64,000 nt of DNA from Turbatrix aceti. Taxonomy: Eukaryota; Nematoda; Chromadorea; Rhabditida; Panagrolaimidae. The stretch is from the NCBI GenBank assembly GCA_963969345.1, contig OZ017766.1:9238001-9302000 (forward strand). Direction: 5' to 3'. Below are positions 59,493 to 64,000 of this stretch, piece by piece; positions within the stretch are counted from its first letter, which is position 1, and each line of letters starts with the position of its first letter. The notes under the pieces are model-generated. The model ran no database searches, had not been told where the DNA came from, and saw only the letters and a list, made by a program, of their open reading frames with translations. The position numbers and the translations under genes are program-made.

Positions 59493-61878
59493 TCAAAGCT
59501 CTTCTTTGGTCGGGTTCGGACGCTTCGCACCTGCACCAGGTGTGATCTTGCCCTCGATGGATACCGAACTGACCTGGGGCTGCTTGACGAGGAAATCCCG
59601 AACCTCAATCATCTGCGATCCGTCACTGAGAAGCAGGAGCGCTCGGTCATCATGCGTGACATAGACTTTCAATTCAATGTGATTGTTGTAGAGCTGAGAC
59701 TGCCAGAAAGAAGCTATCGTTTCGGTAAACTTTTTGGTTGGCTTTTTGTCAGATTCGGGATAGACAACGTCGACGAAGACTATGAGTTGTTGGCCGCGTT
59801 TGGACTCCGCGATTAGATCGTCGGGGACTTGGGCCTGAAATTGAAGGATTTAAAAGGTCAAAAAAAAGAAAAAAAAAGAAAGATAAAAGGTCAAAAAGAA
59901 AGAAAAAGACCCGCACTCGCATTTGGGGGACAATTGGGGCACACCATGTCTACAAGGCTGAGTGCGCGCGTGTAGTTTTTTGAGAAACACGCTCGCTCAT
60001 GTAACTTGCTGTGCCCCATCATTCTCGTGTCGTTTGCAAGACTGGACTCTCTTCCCTTCTCACTGGTCTTTTCTCGCTTGAGCGGTGCACCACTCTGGTC
60101 GAAATAATTACAAAAAAAGAATTTTTGGTCCAAATTTAGGAATTTGAACTTTTTATTGTTAAATTTGAGATCGTGATAATATTTGAAGAATTTCGATCTG
60201 TTTTTTGAAACTATCGGATAATTTTTGATCAAAATCGAGTAGGGTACAGAGTTGTTCAATTCGACAATTTTCAGTGCTCGCTCTGCTCGCGCTCTTTGAG
60301 CAATTCAATTTTCCGTGCTCGCTCTGCTCATGCTCTTTGAGTTCCTAAAATTTTCGCGCTCGCTCTGCTCGCGCTCTTTTATTCTCAGATCCTCTGCTCT
60401 TGCTCTGCTCACGCTCGTGAGTTGAGCAGGAGCAAGCAATGAGCAAACATGGCTCACACAAAAAAAGTGAATTTTAAGACACAAATTCAGTCCTTTGCTA
60501 AAAGAAATACCGCATATTGCTTCGAGATACCCCCAACATCGTGTTTTTGGTCGAAATTACCAGTATTTTAGTATTTGTAGCACTAAATTTATAGTGAGCA
60601 GTGCTCATTTTTAAAATTTCTCGCGCTCGCTCTGCTCGCGCTCTTTGAGCAATTCAATTTTTCGTGCTCGCTCTGCTCATGCTCATTGAGCACTCCAATT
60701 TTTCGCGCTCGCTCCGCTCGCGCTCGTGAGCTGAGCAGGAGCGAGCAGTGAGCAGGAGCAATTTTGTGAGCATCGAACAACTCTGGTAGGGTACGGTAGA
60801 AAAAATCCACAGATCTTCAAAATGTCGATAAAAAGCTGAAAATTTCAGTACATCTTAAAAACTAAATTTCCTTTCGAATGGCGTACTCAGTTTTTTGATA
60901 TCGAATCGATAAATCTTCGAAAAAAAGTTTTTTTCCGGAAATTTGAAAAATTCGAACCTTTTTCGATCTTTGATGAAAACGTGAATATCACCAATCGACA
61001 GAGCAGTATCTTTTCTATCTAGAACCAAATTTTCATATAATTACCGCATTTCCGGATCATACGGTAATTATTCTCCCGAACACTACTTGTTTAAGCGCCT
61101 GATGTTATGAGGTAAAGCACTGCATAGCAAAACGAGATAAATCATCTTCTATAAAATTTTTCGGTCTACAAAATGGTGTAAATGACGAATTTTTATCTAT
61201 TTTTTTGGCTTCACAATATCAATTCGCGCAACATACACTCATTTTGGTACCAAAAATGAGCAAGCGCGCTTGCGATTAGTGCGCTGTTGTGGACTAGTGT
61301 GCACTTTATTCTCACAGACGCATTATTGTGGGCTTTTATTCTGCAGAAGCAATGGTATGCGACTACGCGTCCCGTTTGCGTGGTGTGCCCCAATTGTCCC
61401 CCAAATGCGAGTGCGGGGAGAAAAAAAGAAAGTTTTGAAGCGAAAATCAAAAACGTATCGTAAAACATGTTACTTCATACGATAAATCTTACTTTTGCGA
61501 GAAACGTTATAAGTATTACTTTTTACGATACATTCTTGTCTTTAGTATTATATTACTTTTGTGAGAAACGAAAAGAGTATATCATAAAATATGTTACTTT
61601 TTTCGATACAACGACCCTCAAAGAACCACAAAACTCACATTGTTAAGCATGTCGTTAAGCGACTTAGGAGGTCGATACCCCGGCTTTTCGTCTTCGGGAA
61701 GTTCATCTTCGTCATTTTCTTCCCACTCGTCGTAGAGCCGCTCGAGGTCAGCCTCGGTGTAGTCGCGAATGTCCTTCTTCTTCGATGGTTTTGCTCCTGC
61801 CTTTCCATCGGCAGAAAACGATGTTCCGATGACGCATAAAAGCAGCAAACAAACCAGGAATCGCGAAAACATCGGCAT
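59493..61878 (-). CDS. MESD/Boca LRP-receptor chaperone
   Basis: 193 residues in two exons, 61639-61878 and 59493-59834, phase 0. MESD is an ER chaperone that folds the beta-propeller/EGF modules of LDL-receptor-related proteins. Features: signal peptide (MPMFSRFLVCLLLLCVIGTS), the KKKDIRDYTEADLERLYDEW N-terminal signature, then the folded MESD domain (QQLIVFVDVVYPES, FWQSQLYNNHIELKVYV, DRALLLLSDGSQMIEVRDFL, VSSVSIEGKITPGAG). It ends KEEL, an ER-retrieval-like tail (REDL in the human protein). The 1.8-kb intron is far longer than its neighbours and is mostly transposon (59910-61417). Length is close to other invertebrate MESD proteins. Confidence 0.9.
59910..61417. mobile_element. TIR element in MESD intron with nested MITE
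   Basis: A perfect 37-bp inverted repeat, beginning CCCGCACTCGCATTTGGGGG, lies at 59910-59946 and 61381-61417. The 1.5 kb enclosed has no transposase ORF and includes the complete family-1 MITE at 60247-60785, a later insertion. Flanks are A/G-rich and no certain target duplication could be chosen. Probably a non-autonomous DNA transposon. Confidence 0.65.
60247..60785. mobile_element. hAT-type MITE, family 1, copy 2
   Basis: 539 bp, close to identical to 28767-29305, with ends CAGAGTTGTTC and GAACAACTCTG. The 8-bp target duplication GTAGGGTA is perfect at 60239-60246 and 60786-60793. No coding capacity. Confidence 0.88.
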
Positions 61879-62268
61879 GGAGGGAAAACTTTCACAGAAG
61901 ACAAAAGACTTCGTCATCAAAGTTTTCAACAAAGTTGTCGACTATCCAAACAACGCTGCGAAAAATTTTTTTGCACATTTGCACTGCGCATGTCATTGGT
62001 CACGTTTTGCCAAACATGAGGGATTTTTTGTTTCTTGCGCATGCATCGCGCGCATAATGCCAGAAAAAAACCGAAAACCAATTTACAGATGGTTTTTATC
62101 TGTGTTTTGTACCATCCAATGCAGAAAAACACGGGAAACAAGATAGTATATTCTGATTGTCTGACGTCGAAGAAATACACGTATTGATGAAGCGAGTGCG
62201 CATTTTTTTCTGAATATCTTTCAGTTTCGCGTTTTTTGAATCTGATATCAAAAAATGTTATATGTATT

Positions 62269-62375
62269 ATATATCGCGGGTTGATTGAAACATGACTTAC
62301 TATGTATGTCTATTTATGTATAATATATGTAGATGCCCCTGTCGGTAAATAAATGAAATGAAATATATCGCGGGT
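62269..62375 (+). mobile_element. Short retroelement insert with 13-bp target duplication
   Basis: ATATATCGCGGGT is repeated at 62269-62281 and 62363-62375. The 81-bp insert between ends in TAAATAAATGAAATGA, a tail like that of the SINE at 15790-16085. A strongly 5'-truncated retrotransposon copy. Confidence 0.7.
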
Positions 62376-62633
62376 ATAGACCAATGTTGTTGGGTACTTG
62401 GGTACCCTATGTGAGCGTACGTAGGTGTTAGTGGTTAGTTGCAACCTTATTCCTAACTGGCTAGCCGGCTGGCTGCACCAAATTTAAGCCAAGCCTCTGT
62501 TGCGCGCGCAACTGCAGCTTTTGTGGGCGTCCTTGTTTTCTATTTTCTGGGTGCGAATGATGCGAGGAAATCACGCCCATCTGACACACCTGATTTTGTA
62601 GCTATACTAGCTCGCTTTTCTAGAAGCGCATTC

Positions 62634-63944
62634 ATGTCACAGCAAGACACCATGAACACTGTAATTTGCAGCCTCGTCTTTGTTATTTCAGCTTTGCTAT
62701 TGATCCAGGGCCCATGCGCCGATGAACTGAAAATGGCACATGTTTTTTGGAGTAACGGATTGTCTAGCACAAAACCATTTCCTAGCGACAATGCAAGAAG
62801 TTTCAATCAATTTGAAATCGAAAAATTAACAACTATGCGTGTCATAAAATTGGCACAAGCTCTGCGTGAACGATACATCAAAGACCACAAATTACTGCGA
62901 GACGACATTATACAACAAAATTTATTTTTTCAATCAAGATCCAATTATCAAGCATTTTCAGAAGCAAAGCTAGTAACAAAACATATGTTTGACACTTCGT
63001 CGTGGTATAAGAATTTTAAATTTCCTTACAACACTCCATTGATGTCTCCGATCTGCTCAAGGTATAAGGGTTCTGAATTGTCCAATTTCGTAGAGAACAA
63101 TGAACGTTGCCCAATGCGAAGTTTCATAGACGCATATATTTTTCATCTCTACAAAGACACTGATGAGTACAGTGACGTTTATCAGAATCTATCGGATCAC
63201 ACGGATAAAAAAATCAATTTATACACTATTGACACAATTGCAGAAAATTTTTACGTATATGTAAGTTTGAATGCACTGATGAACGCATTTTAAATTTAGT
63301 ATTTTTAGGAACTACTCAATCGTACTCTTCCAGATTGGTTGAATACTGTATATCCGCAAACTAACGAAACATACGTAGATATTGTTCGCAAAATTTACAG
63401 AAGAAAAGCACAGATAAGATTCGGTAGAGCTAATTTAAACATTACAATGTTGCCAAACTGGAAAATTTGGTTACCACGACTTCGAGGGGGCTTCATCTTG
63501 AAACAAGTAAGAGCTTATCACACAATGTTGTTAAACTTATACTCTACCAACCAAAGTAAATTTCCTGGTATACAATTCTTTGGATACTCAATGGAACGTA
63601 TGAACATGGGCGCCGTCGCTGTTGCCTTGGGTGCCAAAATTTCGTTTTACACTGACGATTATCCGAAATATTTGTCTGCTATTGCAATTGAATTATGGCA
63701 AGATGATGACTCGGAATTCTACATCAAGGTGCTCTTCAGAAACCAAACATCGATAGGCTTCCAGGAAACCACGCAACTAACGGGATGTGTGCCCAAATGT
63801 ACCTACGAAAAGTTTGGGCATGTAATATCTCCGTATATTTATAAGTCGTTGTGGACGAGTGATGAGTGCGCTCTTAATGTATCTCCTCACCACGACAATG
63901 TATTGACCGTTTTTGTGATGTTCCTTTGTTTAATGTTTAATTGA
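62634..63944 (+). CDS. Histidine-acid-phosphatase-like protein, catalytic residues missing
   Basis: 420 residues, exons 62634-63260 and 63309-63944 (48-bp intron, phase 0). The ATG follows a TTTTCTAG acceptor; a second ATG 18 bp on directly opens the signal peptide (VICSLVFVISALLLIQG). Length and order fit nematode secreted acid phosphatases: strand 1, ALRERYIKDHKLL, a Cys-rich middle, PDWLNTVYPQTNETYVDIV, CVPKC, and a hydrophobic C-terminus (LTVFVMFLCLMFN). But the RHGxRxP active site reads WSNGLSSTKPFP (39-50) and the distal HD motif reads YSMERMNMGA (302-311), so both catalytic His residues are gone. It is likely a secreted or anchored pseudoenzyme. The frame is fully open, so this is not simple decay. 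Confidence 0.75.
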
Positions 63945-64000
63945 TAATATAACCAAAAAATGTTTTTGTTTTGACCGTAATAACAAATATTTATGTACTA

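Overview
The window looks like chromosomal DNA of a nematode, probably a rhabditid. It is gene-dense with many introns of about 45-55 bp ending in TTTTCAG or TTTTTAG. It carries nematode-restricted families (serpentine chemoreceptors, an MLT-10-type moulting protein, a divergent histidine acid phosphatase), and several start codons sit just after an orphan splice acceptor, as expected for spliced-leader trans-splicing. No rRNA, tRNA or CRISPR array was seen. A 200-N scaffold gap lies at 48087-48286.

Layout. (1) 1-23.6 kb is a tandem pair of about 13-kb units, each holding a PEPCK-like gene, an unrecognised 248-residue gene, an SGNH-hydrolase-like gene and an Ala/Pro-rich LEA/perilipin-like gene. 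The conserved blocks are nearly identical, but the spacers differ: unit 1 has a chemoreceptor broken by a LINE, unit 2 an intact chemoreceptor plus short retroelements. Unit 1 starts left of the window, so its PEPCK copy is cut by the edge. (2) 23.6-27 kb holds the 5' exons of the second LEA/perilipin-like gene; the unit-1 copy lacks them. (3) 28.8-32.8 kb has a hAT-type MITE and an MLT-10-family gene. (4) 32.8-38.1 kb is gene-poor with two LINE 3' ends. (5) 38.1-45.3 kb has a PDZ-like protein, a Flower homologue, a secreted or GPI-anchored protein, a 7TM receptor and a small gene of unknown function. (6) 45.4-54 kb is a cluster of five more SGNH-like genes, interrupted by the gap, a second MITE and a PEPCK pseudogene. 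(7) 54.4-61.9 kb encodes exocyst subunit Sec6 and the ER chaperone MESD, both with transposons in introns. (8) 62.6-63.9 kb encodes a histidine-acid-phosphatase-like protein without the catalytic residues.

The most unusual content is a fast-evolving three-exon SGNH-like family: seven genes or near-genes and two relic exons share two phase-2 introns but split into a secreted/anchored class and a class without signal peptide. Next are a modular LEA/perilipin-like gene whose introns are all phase 1 and which has two possible 3' ends, and two enzyme homologues (PEPCK, histidine acid phosphatase) with substitutions at catalytic positions. Gene models were spliced by hand from consensus sites and frame continuity; no database search was run.
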